Assembly: GCA_026388545.1 (NCBI GenBank)
Contig: JAPLJS010000027.1
Location: forward strand, 1-64,000
DNA from: Deltaproteobacteria bacterium
Lineage (GTDB): Bacteria > Desulfobacterota > Syntrophia > Syntrophales > UBA2185
Length of the DNA stretch: 64,000 nucleotides
Direction: 5' to 3'
Made by a program: the position numbers and the translations under genes. Of the stretch, positions 1 to 7,787 are shown piece after piece (positions within the stretch are counted from its first letter, which is position 1; every line of letters starts with the position of its first letter). Below the pieces are notes generated by a model. The model searched no databases. It was given only the letters and a program-made list of their open reading frames with translations, and was not told the DNA's origin.

Positions 1-50
1 AACTTGCTACGAATATCCTCCAATATGATTTCAAGATGATCGTTTTCCAT
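1..50 (-). CDS. Partial CDS, N-terminus of a hypothetical protein
   Basis: An ATG at 48-50 (minus strand) opens a frame that runs off the left edge, starting MENDHLEIILEDIRSK. A good ribosome binding site, GAGG, lies about six bases upstream on the same strand, so this is probably a real start. Sixteen codons are too few to identify the product. It lies downstream of the aminotransferase gene on the same strand and is separated from it by a heptamer-repeat array. Confidence 0.5.
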   Translation of the reverse strand, partial: MENDHLEIILEDIRSK

Positions 51-135
51 GATTAACCTCTTTTTAGGGGCAAGGGACACAAAATAGGTGCAAGGGACAA
101 GGGGCAAGGAAAAATAATAGGTTCAAGGTTCAAGG
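51..135. repeat. Heptamer array, family A (CAAGGGG/CAAGGTT type)
   Basis: Between the partial left-edge gene and the aminotransferase stop lies a run of 7-bp units related to AAGGGGC, AAGGGAC and AAGGTTC, interrupted by short A/T-rich AAAATAGG spacers. It is the leftmost of several arrays of this family found at gene boundaries in the first 7 kb. The array slightly overlaps the end of the aminotransferase reading frame. Confidence 0.75.
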
Positions 136-1253
136 GATACGCTTAGAGTGTTTACTACATAGGTGACCTGGTCGGAGGTTAGTTCAGGGTACATCGGTAG
201 AGAAACAAATTCGGAAGCGCATTTTTCGGCAACAGGGAAGCTGCCTTGACCGAGACCGAGGAATCGATAGGCATCCTGGAGATGAATGGGAACCGGGTAA
301 TGGATGCCGCACGAGATTCCCTTCTCTGAAAGGGAGGTCATCAGCCGGTCTCTCTCTTTTATACGAACGGCGTAAATATGGTAGACATGTTTTGCATAGT
401 CTGCAACGTGTGGTTTGATGATGCCATGTAGTGGAGAAAGCAGTTTATCATACTCCTGTGCATGTTTTCTCCGTGCTTCGTTCCACTTGGGCAGGTATTT
501 TAGCTTAACGCTCAGAACGGCACCCTGTATTCCATCCATCCTGGCATTCCAGCCGATCATGCTGTGGTAATATTTCTTCGCCTGACCGTGATCCCGGAAT
601 ATCCTCATTTTCTCGGCAAGGGAATCATCGTTTGTGACAACAGCTCCCGCCTCACCATAGGCGCCTAAATTCTTTCCCGGATAGAAACTGAAACAGCCCG
701 TATTTCCTATTGATCCTGCTTTATTTCCTTTATACTCCGCGCCGTGTGCCTGACAAGCATCTTCGATTACATACAATCCATGTTTCCTGGCTATTGACAT
801 GATGGGGTCCATGTCTGCCGGTTGCCCGAAGAGGTGAACAGGGATGATGGCCTTTGGCCGAGGGGTTAGGGTAGGGGAGAGGCGCTTCTTGAGGCAATCT
901 TCGAGTTTGTTGGGGTCCATGTTGTAGGTTTTCGGATCGATATCGACGAAAACCGGTTGGGCTCCGCAGTATGTGATTGCTTCGGCGGTGGCTATGAAAG
1001 TGTTCGGGACGGTAATGACCTCATCACCAGGTCCAATTCCTAAAGCAATGAGGCTCAGCCAGAGGGCATCGGTACCGTTTCCCACACCGATGGCATGCTT
1101 GCAGTTGCAAAAGGTGGCAAATTCCTGTTCAAATTTAGCAACAAAAGGTCCTCCGGCAAAGGCGGTATTTTCCATGACTTCGTTAATGGCTTCGTGGATT
1201 TCATTCTTTATGGTTTTATACTGGGCTTTCAGGTCTAAGAATGGAACATTCAT
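123..1253 (-). CDS. DegT/DnrJ/EryC1/StrS-family PLP aminotransferase (WbpE-like)
   Basis: A pyridoxal-phosphate sugar aminotransferase, likely transferring an amino group from glutamate to a keto-sugar nucleotide. The family signature EDACQAHGAEY and the Schiff-base lysine in SFYPGKNLGA (about residue 194) are present. The start at 1253 is preferred over an upstream in-frame codon because GGAGG lies five bases before it and the protein then begins MNVPFLDLKAQY, the usual N-terminus. With the nearby Gfo/Idh/MocA oxidoreductase and hexapeptide acetyltransferase it makes the WbpB/WbpE/WbpD combination that builds UDP-2,3-diacetamido-2,3-dideoxy-glucuronic acid in other bacteria; the exact sugar is an inference. 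An odd stretch (KKRLSPTLTPRPK) between the usual 'MDPxKLE' and 'KAIIPVHLFGQ' segments looks like a small in-frame insertion derived from repeat DNA around 855-890. Confidence 0.9.
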   Translation of the reverse strand: MNVPFLDLKAQYKTIKNEIHEAINEVMENTAFAGGPFVAKFEQEFATFCNCKHAIGVGNGTDALWLSLIALGIGPGDEVITVPNTFIATAEAITYCGAQPVFVDIDPKTYNMDPNKLEDCLKKRLSPTLTPRPKAIIPVHLFGQPADMDPIMSIARKHGLYVIEDACQAHGAEYKGNKAGSIGNTGCFSFYPGKNLGAYGEAGAVVTNDDSLAEKMRIFRDHGQAKKYYHSMIGWNARMDGIQGAVLSVKLKYLPKWNEARRKHAQEYDKLLSPLHGIIKPHVADYAKHVYHIYAVRIKERDRLMTSLSEKGISCGIHYPVPIHLQDAYRFLGLGQGSFPVAEKCASEFVSLPMYPELTSDQVTYVVNTLSVSLEP

Positions 1254-1261
1254 GGTTTCCT

Positions 1262-1450
1262 CCAATGAAAATAGGGGCAAGGGGCAAAAAATAGGGTCAA
1301 GGGGCGAGGAAATAAAATAGGTTCAAGGGGCAAGGGGCAAGTTATATACAGCTCCGCCCTCTCGATTACATCGAGGAGTAAGGAATAAGGAACAAGGAAC
1401 GGGTAACGAGTAACAAGTAACAAGTAACAAGGTGCAAGGGTCTAGTAGAA
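1262..1450. repeat. Heptamer array, family A, between two EPS genes
   Basis: The gap between the FemAB-like gene and the aminotransferase is largely made of 7-bp-period units: AAGGGGC units at 1270-1345, then AAGGAAT, AAGGAAC, GGGTAAC, AAGTAAC and AAGGTGC units at 1378-1443. About 30 bp between the halves (1347-1375) is not repetitive. The unit drifts along the array while the 7-bp period is kept. Confidence 0.8.
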
Positions 1451-1460
1451 CCAATATGAA

Positions 1461-2492
1461 TTAACCCATGTGTTTATATAATAGTGTTCCTAAAACGTTC
1501 AGTAGTGGTATCGGCAATTTATTAAAAAACTTATGTTGGGAATCTGATATTTTTGGAGATTCTTTTACAAAGGAATCTTTCCGAAAATCGTATCTGTAAT
1601 ATTTAATAATGTGCTCCTTTGTTCCCCATCCTGATTTAAACTGTCTCAGCCCATCGTTGTCGGTTTCCGTTCTGCCGAAACACAAGCTTTTATAGCCGTT
1701 TTCACAACACCATTTTATGGCTTCCCACATGACAAGATTGTTAGCTCTCAGGCGCTGATAAGTCCTGTCTGAGGCGCCATACTTATATATCACTTTTTCT
1801 CCAAAAAGGAAGTAAACATTGCTGGCAATTGTAATATTATTAAATGTGGCCTGGGAAATAAATCCTGAATTTTTTGAGATAATCCGGTCATAGATGTTTT
1901 TGAAGAAATAATAGGGTTGAGGGGGAAGGCCATGATCCCTCCGGGTTAAAGAGTTGAGGCGGTAGAATTCATTCATTGCGGTTAATGAATGTGCAATTTC
2001 CATTTTTACATCTTCTTTTTCAGCCTTTTTTATGTTTCTTTTAGTTGAATCCCGCAAGTGAGAAAATATTTTATCCTGACCATCGGTAAGGTCGAGGGTA
2101 TGGCCTAAATAGAACATTGATGGTTCTTTTTTTTCTAAGAAGGTTTCGCCACCTCTGATCTCGAAATACTTCCAGCCATGTTTTTTGCCGTAATCAATTA
2201 CAAAATTGAACAGCGCCTGAAATTGTTCCGGTTTAGAAGTGATTGGTTCACAGTAATCGGTGAAAGGGAGGGAAACACCTCTCTTGCCTGTGAGCAAACT
2301 GCTTATTTCCATGACCGGCATTACTGCCGACAGGTTTTTTTGTTCATTCTCCATGAGATAAAGAGGTTTATAGCCGTAGGATTTGTGGAGGATTTCAGCC
2401 CAGGTTGAAGAGTGGAAGAAAGAATAGTCGGGAAAGGAAAGGAGCAAACTATCCCAGTTTTCGTGCTCGATTGGATTTGTGATACAGATCAT
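1461..2492 (-). CDS. FemAB/GNAT-like protein of an XrtA/PEP-CTERM EPS locus
   Basis: A FemAB-like acyltransferase-fold protein of about 343 residues. Features supporting this are an N-terminal FFHSSTWAEIL segment, a central DSTKRNIKKAEKE segment and the C-terminal IKWCCENGYKSLCFGRTETDNDGLRQFKSGWG segment, the last typical of the FemAB-like proteins that accompany exosortase (XrtA) exopolysaccharide loci. The precise substrate in these systems is not established. The frame extends upstream into the heptamer array (MSLAPFPLPLYF), which looks like translated repeat, so the ATG at 2492 (MICITNPIEHENW) is taken as start although no strong ribosome site precedes it. It lies between two heptamer arrays in the same transcriptional direction as its neighbours. 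Confidence 0.8.
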   Translation of the reverse strand: MICITNPIEHENWDSLLLSFPDYSFFHSSTWAEILHKSYGYKPLYLMENEQKNLSAVMPVMEISSLLTGKRGVSLPFTDYCEPITSKPEQFQALFNFVIDYGKKHGWKYFEIRGGETFLEKKEPSMFYLGHTLDLTDGQDKIFSHLRDSTKRNIKKAEKEDVKMEIAHSLTAMNEFYRLNSLTRRDHGLPPQPYYFFKNIYDRIISKNSGFISQATFNNITIASNVYFLFGEKVIYKYGASDRTYQRLRANNLVMWEAIKWCCENGYKSLCFGRTETDNDGLRQFKSGWGTKEHIIKYYRYDFRKDSFVKESPKISDSQHKFFNKLPIPLLNVLGTLLYKHMG

Positions 2493-2499
2493 ATCAAAA

Positions 2500-2612
2500 T
2501 ATAGGGGCAAGGGGAAAGGGGCAAGGGACAAGGTTCAAGGACAAGATATAGGTTCAAGGGGCAAGGTTCAAGGTTCAAGGACAAAATATAGGAGCAAGGT
2601 TTAAGGTTCATG
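2500..2612. repeat. Heptamer array, family A, 3' side of the first four-helix-bundle gene
   Basis: Repeats of AAGGGGC, AAGGTTC and AAGGAC with a mostly preserved 7-bp period and two AAAATATAGG/AGATATAGG interruptions. It directly follows the stop side of the four-helix-bundle gene (2616-2963) and has the opposite strand orientation to the array at 2964-3005 on the other side of that gene, so the gene is bracketed by inverted arrays. Confidence 0.8.
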
Positions 2613-2615
2613 TTT

Positions 2616-2963
2616 TTATGTGAATTTGCGACGGGCTTTAATTAAACCATTTAGCATCGATGATATTTCTTGTGCCTCTCTTGACCATTCCTCACCGATT
2701 TCTTTGTCAATGTATCCGATATCTATTCCAATGTAAATTTGGGTTCGCAATTCGCCACATGAACCCTTTGCATAGGATAAAAACATTACACTTTCCTTGT
2801 GTGATTCTCTTTCGAAACCTTCAGCGATATTGCTTGGTATCGATAGCCCGGAGCGAGTAATTTGATCTTTGAAACCGTAATCTTTGAGATGTTTCAGCCC
2901 TCTATAAATATTTGCACTTAAATTGGTTGCACGTTTCCAGACCTCAAGATCCTCAAACCTCAT
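2616..2963 (-). CDS. Stand-alone four-helix-bundle protein (S23/IVP-like, TIGR02436-type)
   Basis: A 115-residue protein starting MRFEDLEVWKRA with the conserved SGLSIPSNIAEGFER segment and a later SCGELRTQI segment, all characteristic of the four-helix-bundle family first described as proteins encoded in 23S rRNA intervening sequences. Members form small helical oligomers; their molecular role is unknown. No rRNA is nearby. The start codon lies five bases after the stop of the acetyltransferase gene (TAGGGGAATG, AGGGG serving as ribosome site), and both flanks are family A heptamer arrays in inverted orientation. A second, divergent member at 27221-27640 sits in an analogous arrangement. It interrupts an otherwise co-directional EPS operon. 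Confidence 0.88.
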   Translation of the reverse strand: MRFEDLEVWKRATNLSANIYRGLKHLKDYGFKDQITRSGLSIPSNIAEGFERESHKESVMFLSYAKGSCGELRTQIYIGIDIGYIDKEIGEEWSREAQEISSMLNGLIKARRKFT

Positions 2964-3006
2964 TCCCCTAACCTTGTCCCTTGAACCTTGAACCTTGAAC
3001 CTTAAT
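2964..3006. repeat. Heptamer array, family A, 5' side of the first four-helix-bundle gene
   Basis: On the minus strand this is three AAGGTTC units, then AAGGGAC and AAGGTT. It encodes the last residues of the acetyltransferase (KVQGSRFKGQG, stop TAG) and ends just before the ATG of the four-helix-bundle gene. On the plus strand the units read CCTTGAA, the inverse of the array at 2500-2612. Confidence 0.85.
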
Positions 3007-3471
3007 TATTCTTAAAATTTTTGCGGGATTGCCGGCAGCGATGGTATTCGGAGGCACATCTTTTGTGATGACGCTTCCCGCGCCTAAAATGGCGTTTTCG
3101 CCGATGGTAACATTGGCAAGTATGGTACAGCTGGAGCCGATTGAGGCGCCCTTTTTCACGAGGGTAGGCGCTACAGTCCAGTCGGCCTCGGTTTGCAGTG
3201 AGCCGTCCGGTGCTGTCGCACGAGGGTACATATCATTGATAAAGGTGACATTATGTCCGACAAAAACGTCGTCTTCAATAATTACCCCTTCACAGATAAA
3301 GGTATGGCTGGATATCTTGCAGTTCTTGCCGACAGAGGCGTTTTTCTGTATCTCGACAAAGGCGCCGATCTTTGTGTTATCGTCAATGGTGCATCCGTAG
3401 AGGTTGATGAATTTCGAGAGTTTGACATTCTTGCCAAGCGTTACGTCATCGGCTATACAGAGATAGTTCAT
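2968..3471 (-). CDS. Left-handed beta-helix (hexapeptide) N-acetyltransferase, WbpD/WlbB-like
   Basis: A 167-residue acyltransferase made of hexapeptide repeats (for example GKNVKLSKFINLYGCTIDDNTKIGAFVEIQ split into turns, and IGSSCTILANVTIGENAILGAG). The C-terminal VITKDVPPNTIAAGNPAKI segment is the standard end of this family. It would acetylate an amino-sugar nucleotide with acetyl-CoA. It overlaps the upstream oxidoreductase by ATGA, so the two are translationally coupled, fitting a WbpB-WbpD pair. After the family-typical PAKILRII the frame runs into a family A heptamer array, adding KVQGSRFKGQG; these last residues are probably acquired repeat sequence rather than part of the fold. Confidence 0.9.
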   Translation of the reverse strand: MNYLCIADDVTLGKNVKLSKFINLYGCTIDDNTKIGAFVEIQKNASVGKNCKISSHTFICEGVIIEDDVFVGHNVTFINDMYPRATAPDGSLQTEADWTVAPTLVKKGASIGSSCTILANVTIGENAILGAGSVITKDVPPNTIAAGNPAKILRIIKVQGSRFKGQG

Positions 3472-4472
3472 AGGTACACCATCTCTCCCTTATTCTTCAA
3501 AGATCGGGTAGATGCTTCAAGCAGTTTAACCACTCTAAGTCCTGCCACTCCGTCATTTATGATTCTTCCGCCGTTGCTTATATAGTCGACAAATTTTTCA
3601 ACCATGAGCTTGAGAGCTTCGGTCTGTTCGACTCTGGGCGCCCACATGTCTCCGGAGCGATAGGAGACCAAGAGATTGTACTTACCTTCTTTGGTTTTTA
3701 CCTGGACGCCTTTATCGTAAATTTTAATTTTTTCGTCCGGCTCTAAATCGTTCCAGACAAGCATCTTTTTTTGTCCCCCGATCAGGGTGGTTCTCACCTT
3801 GACAGGGGAAAGCCAGTTGACATTGATATGCCCGATAATATTGTCTTTAAAGTATACTGTCAGGTAAGCTATATCTTCCAGCCCACGGTTAAAGTGTTCG
3901 GCTCCGGTTGCTACAACAGCCTGTGGTTTTTCACCGATCACATATTCCATGATAGAGATATCGTGCGGTGCGAGATCCCACACCACATTGATGTCGTGCT
4001 GGAAGAGGCCCAAATTGACCCTGATGGAATCGTAGTAGAAAAGATCACCTAAGACGTGGTCCTCAACAAGTTGTTTTATCTTCCTCACGGAACCTGTGTA
4101 GAGGAATGTATGATCCACCATTATTTTCAGGTTCTTTTTCTCGGCTAACTCAATGAGTTCTTCACCTTCAGCGCTGGTGTAGGTGAAGGGTTTTTCGACG
4201 AATATATTCTTGCCTTCTTCTAAAGCCTTCTTTGCAAGTTCGTAATGGGTAAAGACCGGTGTTGCAATAGCTACGACGTCGATATCAGGGTCTTTGATCA
4301 GCTCATTGAAGTCACTTGTGACCTTGATGCCGGGATACGTCTTCCGGACTTTTTTAAGGGCTTGCTGATTCATGTCGCAAACCATCTCCACCTGAGAACC
4401 TTCCGCCGTGCTGAAGTTTCTTACGAGATTGGGTCCCCAGTAACCGTATCCGATTATTCCTACTCTAATCAT
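3468..4472 (-). CDS. Gfo/Idh/MocA-family sugar-nucleotide oxidoreductase, WbpB/WlbA-like
   Basis: A 334-residue NAD(P)-dependent dehydrogenase. The N-terminal Rossmann motif GIIGYGYWGPNL, the EKPFTYT catalytic-lysine segment and the HDI histidine-bearing segment (WDLAPHDISIMEY) identify the family. WlbA/WbpB relatives oxidise the 3-hydroxyl of UDP-GlcNAcA before transamination. The start has a ribosome site (GAAGGAAA) eight bases upstream. It is coupled by a 4-bp overlap to the acetyltransferase and separated from the upstream sugar transferase by a long heptamer array. The substrate is inferred from the neighbours, not from the sequence alone. Confidence 0.9.
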   Translation of the reverse strand: MIRVGIIGYGYWGPNLVRNFSTAEGSQVEMVCDMNQQALKKVRKTYPGIKVTSDFNELIKDPDIDVVAIATPVFTHYELAKKALEEGKNIFVEKPFTYTSAEGEELIELAEKKNLKIMVDHTFLYTGSVRKIKQLVEDHVLGDLFYYDSIRVNLGLFQHDINVVWDLAPHDISIMEYVIGEKPQAVVATGAEHFNRGLEDIAYLTVYFKDNIIGHINVNWLSPVKVRTTLIGGQKKMLVWNDLEPDEKIKIYDKGVQVKTKEGKYNLLVSYRSGDMWAPRVEQTEALKLMVEKFVDYISNGGRIINDGVAGLRVVKLLEASTRSLKNKGEMVYL

Positions 4473-4493
4473 AATGTGTTTCCTTCAATTTTA

Positions 4494-4605
4494 AAGGTTC
4501 AAGGTACAAGGGTCAAGGGTCAAGGTGCAAGGGTCAAGGGTTAAGGTACAAGGGTCAAGGGTTAAGGTACAAGGTTCAAGGTTCAAGGTTCAAGGTTCAA
4601 AGTTA
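4494..4605. repeat. Longest heptamer array, family A: 15 units in exact 7-bp period
   Basis: Fifteen consecutive 7-bp units starting at 4494, 4501, 4508 and so on to 4592, followed by a degenerate sixteenth (AAAGTTA). Every unit starts AAGG and the last three bases vary (TTC, TAC, GTC, TGC, GTT). There is no slippage of phase, so this is a true minisatellite. It fills the gap between the sugar transferase stop and the oxidoreductase ribosome binding site. Confidence 0.92.
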
Positions 4606-5763
4606 ATAGGCTCCCTTACCCGTCAGTATTACCCATGGGGTCTTCAGGAGAAGCTTGATGTCAAGCCACAGCGACCACTCATTTATGTATTTGAGGTCGA
4701 GGCGTACCATTTCATCAAACGTGGTACTGCTTCTGCCGGTTACCTGCCACAGCCCTGTAATACCCGGTTTGACAGAGAGTAACCTCCGTCTGTGCCATAT
4801 ATCATAAATTTCGCACTCGTAGGGGATAGGAGGCCGTGGCCCGACAAGCGACATTTCACCCTTCAATACATTAATGAACTGCGGGAGTTCATCAAGACTG
4901 GTTTTTCTCAAAAAGTGGCCGATGGCGGTAATCCGGGGGTCGTTATTTAATTTATAGACGCCCGGCGTGTTCGCATCGCCTTTCCCCTTAGCGATATATT
5001 TTTTAATGTAATCCTTGTGGCGATTTTGATCGCTGTTCGTATACATGGATCGGAATTTCAGGAATGTGAATATTTCACCGTTGAGCCCCATTCTTTCCTG
5101 TTTAAAAAATACAGGTCCGTTAGAGGTCAGTTTGACTGCTGCGGCAATAATCAAAAAGATCGGGAAAAATAACAGAAGGGCAAACAGGCTTCCTGTTATA
5201 TCTAAAATCTTTTTTAGGGATGATGTTGTCTGTCTGGAGATACTCGGTCTTGAAAGATCGGGATAGAGGGCTATATTGAACAGACTGTTGTTGATTACGG
5301 TGTTTCCATTCTCCTCGGGAAATACGTGGAAAGATACTTTGATCTTCTTGACATCCTCCGCATCAAGATTCTCGCCAATTTTGTTTTGCAGCTTGCGGAA
5401 AATTTTTTCTATCGAACTTTCTTCAACCGAGGCCATCTCCGTAAATATGGCGCCTATGGTCTTATTGTGTTCGTACCATCCTTGCAAATCCGTTTCTCTT
5501 GAACAGGAAACAATGACCGATTTTACTTTCTCATACATGGAAGCATTGCGATTTTTTGTTTTCAACCCTGAGAAGTCAAGGAGGATGAGGAGAAAAGGTT
5601 TTTTCGATCGCTCCGTCCTTTTCCGCTCGATCCGGAGCATATGGTGAAAGTGGGGTGCACTGTAAAATGTGTGGTCTCCATCATGTGAAGGTTCCATGGC
5701 CGTTTCCGAAGGTTTCACAAGGAAGTTAGCTAACATTTTGCCATTCAACCCAGGTATATTCAT
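4603..5763 (-). CDS. Polyprenyl-phosphate sugar-1-phosphate transferase with a GGDEF-like N-terminal region
   Basis: The C-terminal half (about residues 185-386) is a bacterial sugar transferase that would load the first sugar phosphate on undecaprenyl phosphate. It has a membrane segment ([18 protein letters not shown]), [22 protein letters not shown]-like [27 protein letters not shown] and [13 protein letters not shown]. The usual N-terminal multi-pass CoA-binding-like domain is missing. In its place is a soluble region of about 170 residues with the pattern of a GGDEF-type fold ([47 protein letters not shown]), but with no GGDEF signature where one is expected. This region is probably a degenerate, non-catalytic nucleotide-cyclase-like domain. 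The start has an AGGTG ribosome site. Confidence 0.88.
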   Translation of the reverse strand: MNIPGLNGKMLANFLVKPSETAMEPSHDGDHTFYSAPHFHHMLRIERKRTERSKKPFLLILLDFSGLKTKNRNASMYEKVKSVIVSCSRETDLQGWYEHNKTIGAIFTEMASVEESSIEKIFRKLQNKIGENLDAEDVKKIKVSFHVFPEENGNTVINNSLFNIALYPDLSRPSISRQTTSSLKKILDITGSLFALLLFFPIFLIIAAAVKLTSNGPVFFKQERMGLNGEIFTFLKFRSMYTNSDQNRHKDYIKKYIAKGKGDANTPGVYKLNNDPRITAIGHFLRKTSLDELPQFINVLKGEMSLVGPRPPIPYECEIYDIWHRRRLLSVKPGITGLWQVTGRSSTTFDEMVRLDLKYINEWSLWLDIKLLLKTPWVILTGKGAY

Positions 5764-5859
5764 GACGACACCTATAGATTTGCTGTTTATAAGGTTTGCG
5801 ATTAATTAAAAAGTGACCGTCGATAACCTGGACTGAAGTATTTCTTATTTTAAAATACA

Positions 5860-5882
5860 TTTCAAGAGTAAAAGAATTTTAC
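5860..5882. promoter_or_regulatory. Candidate operator: 15-bp palindrome GTAAAAGAATTTTAC, copy 1
   Basis: A perfect inverted repeat with arms GTAAAA and TTTTAC around GAA occupies 5868-5882, in the gap between the tyrosine kinase stop and the sugar transferase start. The eight bases before it (TTTCAAGA) are also shared, giving 23 identical bases with a second copy at 44749-44771 upstream of a prepilin gene. The perfect symmetry and placement suggest a dimeric regulator site; no regulator is identified. Confidence 0.45.
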
Positions 5883-5912
5883 GAATAAAAGGTATTTACA
5901 GGTAAAGATGCT

Positions 5913-6788
5913 TTACGGATTTCTCTTGAAAAATTCTTTCGGTTTTTTCAAACGCGATATAATTTTGTCCTTTAAGTTTTGAGGTTCTTTACTGCTTCTG
6001 TAACGATAATCATAATAGTAACGGTGTGTTCCAAAATATCGTGAATGAAGCGCTGATGATTTAAATTGCATATCATTTAACACAACACCGATAATTTTCT
6101 CTGTTTTAAGTAATTTAACGGCCTGCTGAACAGATTCTCTGGGTGTTACGCCCGCCCTGACTACAAGGATAATACCATCGACCATTTTATCGAGGACATT
6201 CGGTTCCGTTGTAGCCAACACAGGTGAAGAATCAAGAATGATGTAACGGTCACTGTACCGCGATTTTAGTTCCTGAACCAGGGCTTCCATCTTCTGTGAG
6301 CCTATCAGCTCGACAGGGTTATCCTGAGAGCTCCCACCACAAAGCAGACTGAGCTTATCGACATGGGTTTTGACCAGGAGTTCAGGTATTTCAATCTCTC
6401 CAAGAAGGTAATCGGACAGACCCTTTGCTTCTTGCATTCCAAACCAACGTGAAAGCGTCGGATTGCGGAGGTCACAATCCACGAGCAAGGCATGGCTATG
6501 CAATTCGATGGCGATACTGATTGCCAGGTTTATGGCAATGAGGCTTTTGCCTTCTCCACTGAAAGCGCTTGTAACGAGGATCGTCTTCGTTTGATTTTGC
6601 AGATCAGGTTTGAAAAGGTATGTTCTCAGTTTGCGAAATTGCTCCGCGACTATGGAGCCAGGCTGAAAAAATGAGACCAACTTATTGTCTAAAACAGCAT
6701 CGTCGGATGCGGTCTTAACAGAATCTTCCTGAGGTTCCTGTATTCTTTCCTTCTCCGCCTTCTGAAGCGCTTCAAACATTTTACCCAT
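5913..6788 (-). CDS. XrtA-type tyrosine autokinase (BY-kinase, CpsD/CapB-like)
   Basis: A cytoplasmic P-loop tyrosine kinase that in EPS systems phosphorylates itself and works with a Wzz-like membrane partner to control polymer length and export. Visible elements are Walker A SAFSGEGKSLIAIN, Walker A' LLVDCDLRNP, Walker B IILDSSP and a C-terminal tyrosine-rich tail (RYFGTHRYYYDYRYR) that is the usual autophosphorylation cluster. The ATG at 6788 (MGKMFEALQKAEKER) is preferred to an upstream GTG since AAGGTG is then nine bases away. The matching chain-length protein is encoded at 8841-10316. Confidence 0.93.
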   Translation of the reverse strand: MGKMFEALQKAEKERIQEPQEDSVKTASDDAVLDNKLVSFFQPGSIVAEQFRKLRTYLFKPDLQNQTKTILVTSAFSGEGKSLIAINLAISIAIELHSHALLVDCDLRNPTLSRWFGMQEAKGLSDYLLGEIEIPELLVKTHVDKLSLLCGGSSQDNPVELIGSQKMEALVQELKSRYSDRYIILDSSPVLATTEPNVLDKMVDGIILVVRAGVTPRESVQQAVKLLKTEKIIGVVLNDMQFKSSALHSRYFGTHRYYYDYRYRSSKEPQNLKDKIISRLKKPKEFFKRNP

Positions 6789-6881
6789 AGTCACTCACAC
6801 CTTAAATATTCGTAGTTAACATCGGTTCTTTCAAAAAAAACTTGAATGAGCATTGTCCATTCCCCTTGAACCTTGGACCTT

Positions 6882-7787
6882 TTACCTGTTTTTTATAATT
6901 TGTAATAAATACTCCCCATATCCATTTTTTTTCAAAGGTTCGGCAAGACGGCGAACCCGGTCTGCATCGATATAGCCCATTCGAAAGGCAATCTCCTCAA
7001 CACAAGCGACTTTGAGACCCTGGCGCTTTTCTATAGTCTCGAAAAACATACCTGCTTCAAGAAGCGACTCATGTGTTCCCGTATCGAGCCAGGCGAAACC
7101 GCGACCAAGAATTTCAAGCTGGAGTGTTCCTCTTGCAAGGTATTCTTTATTAAGATCCGTAATTTCAAGCTCTCCCCGGGCTGAAGGCTTTAACCTGGAC
7201 GCGATTTCTATCACGTCATTATCGTAGAAGTATAAACCGGTCACCGCATAGCTGGACTTGGGGTTTGAGGGTTTTTCTTCAATGCTCAGCACTTTTCCCT
7301 GCTCATTAAACTCCGCAACACCATATCTTTCCGGGTCCCGGACCCAATATCCGAAAATAAGAGCGCCTTTATCTATTGTCACCGCTCTTTTTAAAATCTC
7401 AGGCAGGCCATGGCCATAGAAGATGTTATCCCCCAGGACGAGACAGGCATTGCTGTCACCGATGAAATCTTTTCCAATAGTAAATGCCTGGGCAATGCCT
7501 TCAGGTTTCCTTTGTTCGGCGTACGAAAAACTGAGGCCCCACTGTTCGCCATTTCCCAAAAGACTCTCGAATCGTGGGAGATCTTCCGGGGTCGAGATGA
7601 TCAGAATATTTCTGATTCCTGCCAGCATGAGTACAGAAAGAGGATAATAGATCATGGGCTTGTCATATATGGGCAATAACTGTTTGCTGACCACTTTTGT
7701 AATCGGATGGAGTCTGGTACCGGCGCCGCCCGCCAGAATAATACCTTTGTAACTCGATTGATGAAAATTTATTGATGAATAAACCAT
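6882..7787 (-). CDS. rfbA: Glucose-1-phosphate thymidylyltransferase
   Basis: Makes dTDP-glucose from glucose-1-phosphate and dTTP, the first step to dTDP-rhamnose and related sugars. The nucleotide-binding motif [29 protein letters not shown]-type segment, [29 protein letters not shown] and [14 protein letters not shown] all match RmlA, and the length is normal. The chosen ATG at 7787 has GGAG nine bases upstream; the frame can be extended to a GTG at 7802. The start overlaps the end of the upstream ATPase gene, so the two are co-transcribed. No rmlB, rmlC or rmlD is in the window. Confidence 0.95.
   Translation of the reverse strand: MVYSSINFHQSSYKGIILAGGAGTRLHPITKVVSKQLLPIYDKPMIYYPLSVLMLAGIRNILIISTPEDLPRFESLLGNGEQWGLSFSYAEQRKPEGIAQAFTIGKDFIGDSNACLVLGDNIFYGHGLPEILKRAVTIDKGALIFGYWVRDPERYGVAEFNEQGKVLSIEEKPSNPKSSYAVTGLYFYDNDVIEIASRLKPSARGELEITDLNKEYLARGTLQLEILGRGFAWLDTGTHESLLEAGMFFETIEKRQGLKVACVEEIAFRMGYIDADRVRRLAEPLKKNGYGEYLLQIIKNR

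Noticed and set aside
2616-2963. 23S rRNA intervening sequence
   Set aside because: The four-helix-bundle family is known from rRNA introns, but no rRNA sequence surrounds either copy in this window.
4494-4605. CRISPR array
   Set aside because: Units are 7 bp with no spacers of 25-40 bp and there are no cas genes; it is a minisatellite.
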